Shown: positions 45,321-53,840 of the stretch, piece after piece
How the letters are laid out: each line of letters starts with the position of its first letter
How positions within the stretch are numbered: position 1 is the stretch's first letter
Assembly (NCBI RefSeq): GCF_030296015.1
Contig: NZ_AP027368.1
Span: forward strand, 1,364,001 to 1,428,000
Direction of reading: 5' to 3'
DNA length: 64,000 bases
Source of the DNA: Ferrimonas sp. YFM
Lineage (GTDB): Bacteria > Pseudomonadota > Gammaproteobacteria > Enterobacterales > Shewanellaceae
The notes under the pieces: generated by a model
What the model was told of the DNA's origin: nothing
The model's input: the letters and a program-made list of their open reading frames with translations, nothing else
The model's database searches: none
Translations under genes and position numbers: made by a program

Positions 45321-45809
45321 TCACTGACCTCCTTTGGCCAGGGAGTCTGGGTGGCGGGTGTGAGTCACCCGGTTGGCGTCCACGGCGCACCCCAGCCTGG
45401 CATAGGGCTGATCCAGTCGGTGGGCGCTGCACTCTCCGACCAGGGTTTTCCAGAGGGAGACGCGCAGGCTGATGGGGGTGTCCAGCTGACTGTCCTCAAT
45501 CAGCGTGATGCGGGCGGGATTCAGCCCGTCTGTCAGCAACGCCTGCCTGAGCTGCTTAGCCTGAGGGCCCCAGCTCGGAGCATGGTGCAGGGCCAGGCGG
45601 GAAGCATCGGCATCGAACTGGGCGACCAGTTCAGACACCTTGGCTTTCATGGTGCTGACATCCTGACCCTTGGGTCTTAAGTCAAACCTGTGCTGCTCTG
45701 CGTAGACCAGAGCTTCTGAGCCCGGGCTGTCCATGGCGTGGTCGGCACACCCGACAATCAGGGCTGTGCCCAGAAGCGCGGCCAGCAGGGGAGAGAGAGT
45801 TCGAATCAT
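45321..45809 (-). CDS. CpaD-like lipoprotein
   Basis: This 162-aa protein starts at ATG 45809 with a lipoprotein signal ending in IVGC (cysteine near residue 21). The C-terminal LGCAVDANRVTHTRHPDSL is the recognisable CpaD-family pattern (GCA...N...PxD). CpaD-type lipoproteins (RcpB in Aggregatibacter is comparable in position) assist secretin assembly at the outer membrane. Its start overlaps the secretin gene end by 4 bases (45806-45809). Family call by motif only. Confidence 0.72.
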   Translation of the reverse strand: MIRTLSPLLAALLGTALIVGCADHAMDSPGSEALVYAEQHRFDLRPKGQDVSTMKAKVSELVAQFDADASRLALHHAPSWGPQAKQLRQALLTDGLNPARITLIEDSQLDTPISLRVSLWKTLVGECSAHRLDQPYARLGCAVDANRVTHTRHPDSLAKGGQ

Positions 45810-47143
45810 TGGATAAAGCCTCCGCGCTCCAGCAGCTCCAGGGTGAGAGCCTGCTCCTTGGTGTCGTTGGGGTTGGGATCCGGTAGGTTGAACAACCGGT
45901 TCAGGGTGGTGCTGCGCTGTATGTGGGGCAGCACAATCTGATCCGGGGTCACCGGCTTCACCAGATTGACGGTGGCGATGATCACCAGCTCGGTCTTACG
46001 TCTGGTGGTGGTGGCCTTGCGGAACAGGCCGCCGAAGAAGGGGATGTCGCCGATGCCGGGCACTCTCGCCAGCTCCTCCACCTCTTCACTGCTCATCAGT
46101 CCCCCCAGCATAAAGCTGTCGCCATCCCCCAGTTCCACTGTGGTCATGGCACGTCTGGAGCTGAGCTGAGGCACTTCGATGCCCAGGGTCCGCACATAGC
46201 CCTCGATGGCGCTCACCTCCGGGGCCAGCTGCAGGCGGATCTGCTCGCTGCTGATCACCTTGGCGGTGAGGTCCAGACCGATGCCAAACTCCTTGAAGGT
46301 GACGTTGGTGTTGTTGTTGTTGGTGACGATCACCGGCACCTCGCCGCCGACCAGGAAGCTGGCGGACTCGCCGGAGATGACGGTGAGGTTGGGCTCGGCC
46401 AGCAGCTCGGCCAGGCTGTCATCCCCCAGGGCGGTGATGATGGTGGAGAGATCCGCCGCTTCGAAATCCGCAAAGGTGAAGGTGCCGGGCAAAGAGCCGA
46501 TGGAGGACCAGTCCACCCCCAGGGTCTCGTTGAACTCGTCGGTCACCTGGGCCACGGAGATCTTCACGTTCACCTGCTGGGGCCGGTCCAGCTCCAGCAG
46601 CTCGATGATCCCTTCGTAGGTGTAGAGGCGGTGGAAGGTGGCCAGGCCACTCTCCTTCATGCCGTTGTCAAACTCCAGCACTTCAGTTTCGCCGTAACGT
46701 TCCATGCGCTTTCGACCTAAGAGTCCGGCTACCAGGGCGTAGAGTTCATCCCGCTGCTTGTCGCTGAACACCTTGCCTTTGACGGCGACCTGATCGCCTA
46801 GCGCCTTAAGTTGGATGCTGAGGTCGGGATAGCGCAGGGCAATTTCCCGGTGGATAGGCGTGAGGTCGATGTCCACCCGCACCAGATCCGAGGCAAGCAC
46901 CTTGCCGGATTTGGCGTAGACGATGAGCCGGGTTTGGCCCAGCCCCTGGCCGAAGAGTACCAACTGGCGGTCACCGACCACCTTGTAATCGGCGATGTCC
47001 GGCTGACTGATGAAGATGGTGCCCAGATCCTCGTTGAAGCTGAGGTTGAGGGCATCCCCCTGGATGAGGTTGCGCTCGCCGGCGATAAGGCCCAGGGGTA
47101 GCAGCAGGGCTAGCAGGGTAAGCAATCTGGTTATAAGGCTCAT
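45806..47143 (-). CDS. rcpA: Tad outer-membrane secretin RcpA/CpaC
   Basis: This 445-aa protein has a signal peptide (MSLITRLLTLLALLLPLGLIAG), a BON/N0-like region with QPDIADYKVVGDRQLVLFGQ near 50-69 typical of pilus-type secretins, and a secretin domain (about 225-420). The secretin core shows the late VPGIGDIPFFGGLFRK motif near 383-398 and a terminal NLVKPVTPD. It forms the outer-membrane pore for the Flp pilus. It abuts the CpaB gene (1-base overlap at 47143) and overlaps the CpaD-like gene. Confidence 0.93.
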   Translation of the reverse strand: MSLITRLLTLLALLLPLGLIAGERNLIQGDALNLSFNEDLGTIFISQPDIADYKVVGDRQLVLFGQGLGQTRLIVYAKSGKVLASDLVRVDIDLTPIHREIALRYPDLSIQLKALGDQVAVKGKVFSDKQRDELYALVAGLLGRKRMERYGETEVLEFDNGMKESGLATFHRLYTYEGIIELLELDRPQQVNVKISVAQVTDEFNETLGVDWSSIGSLPGTFTFADFEAADLSTIITALGDDSLAELLAEPNLTVISGESASFLVGGEVPVIVTNNNNTNVTFKEFGIGLDLTAKVISSEQIRLQLAPEVSAIEGYVRTLGIEVPQLSSRRAMTTVELGDGDSFMLGGLMSSEEVEELARVPGIGDIPFFGGLFRKATTTRRKTELVIIATVNLVKPVTPDQIVLPHIQRSTTLNRLFNLPDPNPNDTKEQALTLELLERGGFIQ

Positions 47144-47961
47144 CAGAAGGCGCCTCCAAGGTCGTCACCACTGTCGTCGTCGCCGCCGCGAAGCTCCTTG
47201 ATGCCGGTGTAGTTGGCGATGATGTCGCTGACATCTGCATCGGGAATGGGGTGCTGGCGCTGACTGCGGTAGATTTCGATGAACATGGTGCGCTGGGCCA
47301 GGGAGAGTCTGGAGACCGCCTGGGGGGCAACCTCGATTACCACCGTGGTTTCCAGCTCGCCATTGATGCCCACCTTGGGTTTGACGCCGTTGTCGGACTG
47401 ACTGTCCAGGGCCATCACCCGAACCTGTTGCATCAACAGGCCGGCCCGCACGCCGGTGAACTGGGTCAGTTCGGCGGTGGCATTGGAGAGGTTGGTGTGG
47501 GGGGAGCTCACCGTCAGGATGTCGATGTAATCCCCGGGGTGGATGTAGTTGTCCACCAGATTGGTGGCCGAGATGGTCAGCGGATAGAGCACCATCCCCT
47601 CAGTGGTGAGGAGATCGAGATAACCGGGCTGACCAGGCTGGCTAAGCTGCTCGGGGAAGACCCACTCTCCGTCATCGATGTTGCGCGCCGCCAGGGTGGC
47701 CGGGGTCAGCGTCAGAGAGATATCCTCATTGGCCCCCAACTGGGCAGCTTCCTCCTGAGTCAGGGTGACTCGGGTCAGGATCGAGCCTGAGACGGCCTCG
47801 CCCTCGGCGATGGCACTGCTGGCCTGCCATAGGGTTACCATCTTCACTTCAGGCGGCGGGGGCGTGGCCGGTTCACCATTGCCACTGACCAGGTCCAGGA
47901 TGCCGTAGAGGCCGAAGATGACCGCCAAAAAGGCGATAAGGTAGGTCACTTTTGAACTCAT
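47143..47961 (-). CDS. rcpC: RcpC/CpaB-type pilus assembly protein
   Basis: This 272-aa protein starts at ATG 47961 with an N-terminal membrane anchor (about 4-23). An SAF-like domain follows (about 40-110) with VTLTQEEAAQLG, then YPLTISATNLVDNYIHPGDYIDIL, a highly conserved CpaB/RcpC pattern near 125-150. The acidic tail GGDDDSGDDLG is unusual. RcpC links the secretin with the periplasm during Flp pilus export. It lies between tadV and rcpA. Confidence 0.9.
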   Translation of the reverse strand: MSSKVTYLIAFLAVIFGLYGILDLVSGNGEPATPPPPEVKMVTLWQASSAIAEGEAVSGSILTRVTLTQEEAAQLGANEDISLTLTPATLAARNIDDGEWVFPEQLSQPGQPGYLDLLTTEGMVLYPLTISATNLVDNYIHPGDYIDILTVSSPHTNLSNATAELTQFTGVRAGLLMQQVRVMALDSQSDNGVKPKVGINGELETTVVIEVAPQAVSRLSLAQRTMFIEIYRSQRQHPIPDADVSDIIANYTGIKELRGGDDDSGDDLGGAF

Positions 47962-47985
47962 AATGTGGTTCGCCGTTCGACTGTT

Positions 47986-48426
47986 TTAGGTATTGAGCGT
48001 CGAGACAAGAAGCTGGAATCCCACCCCCAGCAAGATGGCGAGGCCATAGGGGAGTCCCGGGTCTTCCTTGCTCCGGTCAAAAATTCGGTACTTGATGAGG
48101 TAGCCTGCGGCCAGCACACCGCCGATAAGCAGTATCCAGAAGCTGGCGTGGAGCAGTTCATCTAAAGTCATCAGTGGCGCCAGGGCCATATAGAGCTTGG
48201 CGTCCCCGCCTGCCCAGAAGCGGACCAGGTAGAGGGCCAGGCCGATAACAATGGCCAGGGCAAAGCTTGGCAGTGCCTCAGGCCAGGTGCCGCCGATGAG
48301 GGCGACCAGCCAGGTGAGCAGCAGCAGCAGCCCCACCTGGCCGTTGGATATCCGCCGATGGCGGATATCCGACAGGGCGATCCAGCAGGCTTCCAGTGTG
48401 ATAACAGCGGATAGAACCGGAAGCAT
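47986..48426 (-). CDS. tadV: Prepilin peptidase TadV/CpaA
   Basis: This 146-aa A24-type aspartic peptidase cleaves prepilin leaders. The two catalytic aspartates are visible: one in ALSDIRHRRISN near residue 21 and one in AGGDAKLYMALAPL near 74 (the usual GxGD written GGD). About five membrane segments fill the chain, which is the compact size of TadV rather than the larger PilD. It should process the Flp pilin and TadE/TadF. It starts 18 bases after the pilin gene and lies 24 bases before rcpC. Confidence 0.9.
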   Translation of the reverse strand: MLPVLSAVITLEACWIALSDIRHRRISNGQVGLLLLLTWLVALIGGTWPEALPSFALAIVIGLALYLVRFWAGGDAKLYMALAPLMTLDELLHASFWILLIGGVLAAGYLIKYRIFDRSKEDPGLPYGLAILLGVGFQLLVSTLNT

Positions 48427-48444
48427 TTGGGACCGCCTTGCTAA

Positions 48445-48669
48445 TTAGCCGTCAGCCTGAACGGCTTGTTCACCGAGCATTGTGCCAATGGTGCCAAAGG
48501 CTTGCTTAAGTGAAGTAAAAATCGCACCGTCGTTAGCAAATGCTACGCCTAGAATTACAGCCATAGCTACACCAATCAGGCCGTACTCGATGGCGGTTAC
48601 ACCGCGCTCGTCGCGCTTGAAGGTGGTCAGGGCGGCTTGGGCTTTGGCGTAGGTTTTGATCATGTTCAC
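48445..48669 (-). CDS. flp: Flp-type major pilin
   Basis: This is the type IVb pilin subunit of the Tad pilus. From GTG 48669 it is 74 aa; the prepilin site is KRDERG|VTAIEYGLIGVAMAV with Glu-Tyr at +5/+6, the Flp hallmark. The mature pilin is about 50 aa. The start is chosen because AAGGAG ends 6 bases before this GTG; ATG 48675 is only 0 bases from it and ATG 48663 is 12 bases away. It heads the 14-gene Tad operon. A second pilin gene is not present in the window. Confidence 0.92.
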   Translation of the reverse strand: MNMIKTYAKAQAALTTFKRDERGVTAIEYGLIGVAMAVILGVAFANDGAIFTSLKQAFGTIGTMLGEQAVQADG

Positions 48670-48973
48670 TGTCATCTCCTTATAAACATTTTTAGGCGTG
48701 AATGAATCACGGAATTGATGTTATTGAGATGCTGAAATCTTAAAAAGATGGGTTCTATAAGAGTGGCTTATGGAAAGTTTGCTGAATATAGTATTTTCAA
48801 CGGGTTAGTTCTTGGTGGGTTCCACCTGATTTAATGTGAAAATTTGATGTATATACCATTTGGTACAGGTGAGTCAGGGGAATTGTTGGATATTACAAGG
48901 GGAGTATAGACGAAAATGGGAGCGAAAGAGTTTCGCTCCCATGGAAAAATCATCAAATTTGATGAGGCAGGAA
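48670..48973. other. Intergenic region upstream of the Tad operon
   Basis: This AT-rich 304-base stretch holds the leader and promoter region of the Tad operon on the minus strand and the terminator of the LysR gene (48916-48942). Open frames here have no protein character. I saw no convincing sigma-54 or sigma-70 site. Confidence 0.55.
48916..48942 (-). terminator. Terminator of the LysR gene at 48974
   Basis: A perfect 12-bp stem (48916-48927 with 48931-48942, 3-base loop) is followed on the minus strand by TTTTC. It lies 31 bases past the LysR stop and could also insulate the Tad promoter region. Confidence 0.65.
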
Positions 48974-49855
48974 TTATTGACGGACGTGCGCCAGTTTATT
49001 AAAGAGCCACAGCCCGGCATCGTGGAATTGATGGCCATTGGGCCAAAGCAATGTAGCACGCCAGTCAAAATGAGAAATTCGGTCAAAATCGAACTGGATA
49101 GGGGTCAGTTTATTGTTCTCCAGATCCTGTTTAATTACGAAATCAGGCAGGCAGGAGATGCCTATGCCGCTTCGACAGAAGCTCAATAGTGTATTGAGGT
49201 CTTCCACCTGCCACACCTGCACCATATCGGTCATTTTGCGCATGGATTGCTCCGGCAGGTTGGTGGGCAGCAGCAGCCTCGAGTGGCACAGACTGGCGTA
49301 GCGGATGGGTTGCCCCAGGGATTCGGCCAGCTGGGGAGAAGCAACCCAGTGACTGCTTATCTGAAAAGCATCCACCGAGGTAAAGTCCACCATGTCGGTC
49401 TTTGGGAACAGGCCAAGAACCGCATCTAGCTGTCCATCATCAATTTTTTGCAAAAGAGACTGACTGTTTTGCTGAACCAGGTAGAGCTCTACGTGGGGAA
49501 AGGTTTCAGCAAACTCTGACATGATGGTGAGCAGCTCAGGTGTGCCGACTAAGGGGTCGACACCGATGCGCAGGCGGGGCTCGGCCACCCCTTCAAGGGA
49601 GCGCGCTTGCTCGGAAAAGTGCTCTACCTGGGAGAGCATCATCCTGGCATCTTTGAGCAGTCTCTGGCCTTTCTCCGTCAGTTTTGGGTATTTCCCTTGC
49701 CGGCTAAAGAGATCAAAACCCAAATCAATTTCCAGGTTTTGTACCTGTTGGCTGATGGCAGCTTGGGTCTTTTTTAATTGTCTTCCTGCGGCGGTAAAGG
49801 ATCCCTCATCCGCGGCAGCAACGAAGGCTCTGACTGCTTCCAGTTGCAGTTTCAT
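48974..49855 (-). CDS. LysR-family transcriptional regulator
   Basis: From ATG 49855 (MKLQLEAVRAFVAAADEGSF) this is 293 aa. The winged helix-turn-helix (residues 1-60) shows SFTAAGRQLKKTQAAISQQVQNLE, and the effector domain (about 88-290) includes LRIGVDPLVGTPELL and a final WLFNKLAHVRQ. In-frame starts up to 49927 add 24 residues without family character. It is divergent from the LruC gene at 50128 by 272 bases and is a candidate regulator of it, or of the Tad operon on its other side. The inducer is unknown. Confidence 0.87.
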   Translation of the reverse strand: MKLQLEAVRAFVAAADEGSFTAAGRQLKKTQAAISQQVQNLEIDLGFDLFSRQGKYPKLTEKGQRLLKDARMMLSQVEHFSEQARSLEGVAEPRLRIGVDPLVGTPELLTIMSEFAETFPHVELYLVQQNSQSLLQKIDDGQLDAVLGLFPKTDMVDFTSVDAFQISSHWVASPQLAESLGQPIRYASLCHSRLLLPTNLPEQSMRKMTDMVQVWQVEDLNTLLSFCRSGIGISCLPDFVIKQDLENNKLTPIQFDFDRISHFDWRATLLWPNGHQFHDAGLWLFNKLAHVRQ

Positions 49856-50127
49856 AAAGCTGTCCCTAATAAAACTCTGGCACAAATAAATTAGAAAAAG
49901 AGGGGCTGAATAGGGAGGCCCACTCATTAGAGATAATTATTGTTGGCGTTTTTTCACATCAAGATCAACAGTGAATGCCACTCAGTGGCGATTTTTTTGC
50001 ATATTTGCCGGTTGCATAATGCAAAAACATCAGCGTCATATTTTTCAAAGTGCTGACTTGATTGAGTTTTTCATCTTGGCATGGAAATTTCTTTATCCCT
50101 TTCAAACCTATGCCTGGAGGGGATGAG

Positions 50128-52194
50128 ATGTTTCGATTAGCCACACTTTTAATGGCGGTGTCAGCTGGGGCGGCGGCGACGCCCTTTAACAACTGCCCAA
50201 CAGAAGCCTTTCTGTTTCAGAAGGACACCACGGTGTATGGGGTCGATCTGGTGACCGGTGATTACCAGGTTTTGAAGGAGGACCTGACCCTTCCGGGCAA
50301 CGTGAATGCCATTGGTTTCAATCAGACCGACAACTACATCTATGGCTTCAGCAAAAGCCAGCTTAATGTGGTTCGGGTGGGCAGTGATTATGAGGCTGAG
50401 ATCCTGGGGGTCACAGGCCTGCCGTCAGGGGTGCACTTCTATGTGGGGGATGTGCATGAAAACACCTACTGGATCTATCACAGGAATCACGGTCTCTACG
50501 CCATCTCCCTGACCGCCTCAGACCCGAACTATCTGCAGGCGGTGAAGATTCAGGGGGCCGATACGTCCATGAACCTCACCGACTTCGCCTTCCACCCGGA
50601 CGATGGCGAGCTCTATGCCGTGGATAACAGCAGCGGCGCCGTGTATCAGGTTGACATCGGCGACGGCAGCCGCGAGATCCTGGGTTACAGCGGCGTCACC
50701 GGCACCTTTGGCGCCGGCTATTTCGATAAGAGTGGCTACTACTACATCAGTCGCAATCAGGACGGCAATATCTTCCGCCTGGATCTGCGCAATCCTGAAC
50801 AGCTCGATCCCACCGCCGAGTTCTATGCCAATGGCCCCAGCTCCAATCAGAACGATGGCGCGCGCTGTGCCATCGCGCCTGTGGTGGCTAACAACGTCGA
50901 CTTTGGTGATGCGCCGGACAGCTACGGTACCACCATGGAGGAGAATGGCGCCCGACACAGCCTGGAGCCGCAAGGCCCCATGCTTGGCAGTCAGGTGGAC
51001 GCGGAACCGGACGGTTTCAAGTCGCCGAGGAGCGATGAGTCTGATGGGCTCAATGATGAGGATGGCATCAGCTTTAAAAACGGCCTGACTGCGGGCCAGA
51101 CCGCCATCATAGGGGTGTCGGTGGGCCGACAAGCCGGTTACCTGCAGGGCTTTTTCGACTGGAACAGTGACGGCGACTTTGACGATGCCGGAGAACACGC
51201 GGTACAGGATGAGTGGCTGGCCGTTGGCAGCAGTGATATCCAGGTGGCGGTGCCCGCCGATGCGTCCGGTGTGGTGCAGACCCGCTTCCGCATCGCTTCT
51301 GCCGCCGGGGTTCGCTCCCGAGGAGGGGCGCCGGACGGCGAGGTGGAAGATTACGCTGAAGCCGTGCTGGCACCTGGGGTCACCCAGATCCCCTACCCAA
51401 GCAGTGGCTGGGCCACCGTCGCCTTTGAGGACCGTTGGCCCAGAATGCCCGACTACGACATGAACGACGTGGTGGTGGATCTCAAGTTTATCCAGTATCT
51501 GCAGTCAGGCGAGATCACCCGCCTCAAGGTCACCGGACAGCTGCGCGCCGCTGGCGCTGCCTATCACAACGGCTTGGCACTGCATCTGCCAGGCATCAGC
51601 CGAGGCAACATCCGCAGTGACTCGACGCTGATTAAGACCAGTGGCTCGGTGGAAGGGGCGGGTCTGGAAGCGGGGCAAAGCAATGCGGTGTTTGTCATCA
51701 GCGAGGATCTTAAGACCGAAGTCACCACCAATTGCCTTTACTACCGCACCATTGTGGGGTGTGACGAAGCGATTCAGATGAGCTTCGAGCTGGATATCCA
51801 TTTCGCCGATGGCATTCCGGCCAATGCCATGCCCAGGGCACCCTTTGATCCCTTTATCTTCGCGACCCCGGGCAAGGCGAGAACCGGCTTCGATGGTGCT
51901 CCCGGTCGCGGCCTGGAGATCCACATGGCGGATTATCCCCCCACGGATCTGGCCAGCGACCTCTACTTTGGTACCGAGCAGGATGACAGTGCGCCGGGCA
52001 GCGGTCGCTACTACCGCACCAGCAACAGCCTGCCCTGGGCTCTGGAATTCAGCCACCAATGGAGCTATCCCGCCGAGCAGGAGGACCTGCTGCAGACCTA
52101 CCCGGACTTCGAGAAGTACCTGGAGTATGACGGTGGCCAGTACACCGACTGGCATCAGAAGAGTAATGGCGTCCAGCAGAAGCTGTTTGATTGA
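50128..52194 (+). CDS. LruC-domain secreted protein with GEVED domain
   Basis: From ATG 50128 (MFRLATLLMAVSAGAAATPF) this is 688 aa with a signal peptide cleaved after about AAA. Residues about 25-255 look like a beta-propeller (repeated IYGFS, LYAVD, YYISR blocks). A GEVED-type domain follows (about 270-430, with FDWNSDGDFDDAGE and DGEVEDYAEAV). Then the LruC domain (about 440-680), opening WATVAFEDRWPRMPDYDMND. LruC proteins are secreted and known from Leptospira and marine bacteria; function is not settled. A good GGAGG site precedes the ATG; the in-frame start at 50062 is too early. A lipoprotein gene follows 11 bases later. Confidence 0.85.
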   Translation: MFRLATLLMAVSAGAAATPFNNCPTEAFLFQKDTTVYGVDLVTGDYQVLKEDLTLPGNVNAIGFNQTDNYIYGFSKSQLNVVRVGSDYEAEILGVTGLPSGVHFYVGDVHENTYWIYHRNHGLYAISLTASDPNYLQAVKIQGADTSMNLTDFAFHPDDGELYAVDNSSGAVYQVDIGDGSREILGYSGVTGTFGAGYFDKSGYYYISRNQDGNIFRLDLRNPEQLDPTAEFYANGPSSNQNDGARCAIAPVVANNVDFGDAPDSYGTTMEENGARHSLEPQGPMLGSQVDAEPDGFKSPRSDESDGLNDEDGISFKNGLTAGQTAIIGVSVGRQAGYLQGFFDWNSDGDFDDAGEHAVQDEWLAVGSSDIQVAVPADASGVVQTRFRIASAAGVRSRGGAPDGEVEDYAEAVLAPGVTQIPYPSSGWATVAFEDRWPRMPDYDMNDVVVDLKFIQYLQSGEITRLKVTGQLRAAGAAYHNGLALHLPGISRGNIRSDSTLIKTSGSVEGAGLEAGQSNAVFVISEDLKTEVTTNCLYYRTIVGCDEAIQMSFELDIHFADGIPANAMPRAPFDPFIFATPGKARTGFDGAPGRGLEIHMADYPPTDLASDLYFGTEQDDSAPGSGRYYRTSNSLPWALEFSHQWSYPAEQEDLLQTYPDFEKYLEYDGGQYTDWHQKSNGVQQKLFD

Positions 52195-52205
52195 GGAGAT
52201 GGATT

Positions 52206-52694
52206 ATGAAGAGTTTCAACCTAGCAGTGCTCACCCTGTTTCTCTGCGCCTGTGGTGGGGGAGGCGGTGGCGGGGGCAGTGCACCCGCTCCGGATACGCC
52301 GGCGGTGCCGGACACCCCCTCGACACCGACCACTCCGGACACCCCGGCGACACCTGATGCTCCTGAAGAGCCTCAAACCACCGCGGATCTGGTGGCGTCA
52401 CCTCAGATGGATTTTGCCAGCAGCAGTGAGCTGTCGGTCAGTGTGACCGTGGATCCCGGCCGCTCCGCCTATGTGGCGCTTTACTCTGTGTTTGACTCCA
52501 TTGGCGGAAGTTTTCAGCCGGATTACCAAAACCGACTGGCGGCCGGGGTCACCGATGCGGGTCAGTTCAAGGCGGAACTGATGGCCGCGGACGAGCAGCA
52601 GGAGCTGCTGGTGGAGGTGTGGTACCACGGAGAATCCACGCCGCTGCAACAGGTGTTCAGCATGCCGGCTGAGCGCATTGAGTGGGAGTTGTAG
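52206..52694 (+). CDS. Lipoprotein partner of the LruC protein, with Gly and Pro-Thr repeats
   Basis: From ATG 52206 (MKSFNLAVLTLFLCAC) this is a 162-aa lipoprotein: the lipobox LCAC gives a cysteine near residue 16, followed directly by eight glycines. Next comes a Pro/Thr/Asp-rich linker with repeated PDTP units (about 30-58), then a compact beta-rich domain of about 100 residues that I do not recognise. It lies 11 bases after the LruC gene with GAGGAGA upstream, so the two are co-transcribed. An LruC gene with a small lipoprotein behind it recurs in Shewanella-like genomes, as far as I recall. The function is unknown. Confidence 0.75.
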   Translation: MKSFNLAVLTLFLCACGGGGGGGGSAPAPDTPAVPDTPSTPTTPDTPATPDAPEEPQTTADLVASPQMDFASSSELSVSVTVDPGRSAYVALYSVFDSIGGSFQPDYQNRLAAGVTDAGQFKAELMAADEQQELLVEVWYHGESTPLQQVFSMPAERIEWEL

Positions 52695-52835
52695 CCACTG
52701 ACCTTGCTGAGCAGGCAAGGGGCGTAGTGCCCGGAATAAGCGCTTGCCTGCTCTACTCTTTTACTTTTTACAGGCTCGCAATCCTGGCCTATCTGGCACA
52801 CAATGAATCCACTTTCGTTGTTCAGAGGGAAAACA

Positions 52836-53702
52836 ATGGCCAAGGTTGCCTTTATTGGATTGGGCGTCATGGGTTACCCCATGGCGGGTCACCTGCAGCA
52901 AGCGGGGCATGATGTCACCGTCTATAACCGTACCACCGCCAAGGCGCAGCGTTGGCAGGAGCAGTATGGCGGCAGTTATACCCTGACCCCAAAGGACGCT
53001 GCCCAGGGGTGTGAGTTTGTCTTCGTCTGCGTGGGTAATGACGATGACCTTCGTCAGGTGGTGGCTGGCAAGCATGGCACCCTGGCGGGGATGAGCTCAG
53101 GTGCGGTGCTGGTGGATCACACCACGGCCTCTGCCGATGTGGCCAGAGAGTTGGCAGCCAAGGCTGGGGAGCAGGGTGTTGGCTTTGTGGATGCGCCGGT
53201 CTCCGGTGGTCAGGCGGGTGCGGAAAATGGCGTGTTGACCGTCATGGCCGGTGGTGAACCCGAGCAGTTCGAGCGTGCCCGACCTGTGATAGATGCCTAT
53301 GCCCGCTGCGCCGAGCTGATGGGGTCCGTGGGCAGCGGTCAGCTGTGCAAGATGGTGAACCAGATCTGCATCGCCGGTGTGGTTCAGGGGCTGGCCGAAG
53401 GGATGCACTTTGCCCAGAAGGCGGGCCTGGATGGCGATAAGGTGCTGGAGGTCATCGGCAAAGGCGCGGCCCAGTCCTGGCAGATGGATAACCGCGGACA
53501 CACCATGCTCAAAGATGAGTATGACTTTGGTTTCGCCGTCGACTGGATGCGTAAAGATCTGGGCATTGCCCTGGATGAAGCCAGAGGCAACGGGGCTCAG
53601 CTGCCGCTGACCGCCCTGGTGGATCAGTTTTATGCGGAGGTGCAGCGTCTGGGTGGCAGCCGCATGGACACCTCTTCGTTAAAACTGCGCTTACCCAAAT
53701 AG
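52836..53702 (+). CDS. Beta-hydroxyacid dehydrogenase family NAD(P)-binding oxidoreductase
   Basis: From ATG 52836 (MAKVAFIGLGVMGYPMAGHL) this is 288 aa, the family length. The N-terminal Rossmann loop GLGVMGYPM is at residues 8-16, DAPVSGGQAGA near 116-126 is the substrate-site motif, and the catalytic lysine is in GQLCKMVNQ near 170. This family includes 3-hydroxyisobutyrate and tartronate semialdehyde dehydrogenases; substrate preference cannot be told here. The in-frame start at 52803 adds 11 residues; GAGGG before 52836 supports the shorter form. A terminator follows at 53706-53731. Confidence 0.88.
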   Translation: MAKVAFIGLGVMGYPMAGHLQQAGHDVTVYNRTTAKAQRWQEQYGGSYTLTPKDAAQGCEFVFVCVGNDDDLRQVVAGKHGTLAGMSSGAVLVDHTTASADVARELAAKAGEQGVGFVDAPVSGGQAGAENGVLTVMAGGEPEQFERARPVIDAYARCAELMGSVGSGQLCKMVNQICIAGVVQGLAEGMHFAQKAGLDGDKVLEVIGKGAAQSWQMDNRGHTMLKDEYDFGFAVDWMRKDLGIALDEARGNGAQLPLTALVDQFYAEVQRLGGSRMDTSSLKLRLPK

Positions 53703-53705
53703 AAA

Positions 53706-53731
53706 ATGCCGCCCCATTGGGCGGCATTTTT
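53706..53731 (+). terminator. Rho-independent terminator after the dehydrogenase gene
   Basis: A GC-rich stem (about 53706-53713 with 53719-53726) is followed by a T-run, starting 4 bases after the stop codon. Confidence 0.88.
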
Positions 53732-53840
53732 TCCCCTGTATTTAGGAGGCTATGCGCTCATTCTCCAGCCTGGGTCTTGGTTTAGGCCCCGGTTGAACAC
53801 CAGGCGGCGTCGACCCGCCTGCATCTTCTTTACGCTCTTA

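Noticed and set aside
48860-49189. 110-codon plus-strand frame near the LysR gene
   Set aside because: It crosses the terminator hairpin and lies antisense to the LysR coding end; no domain.
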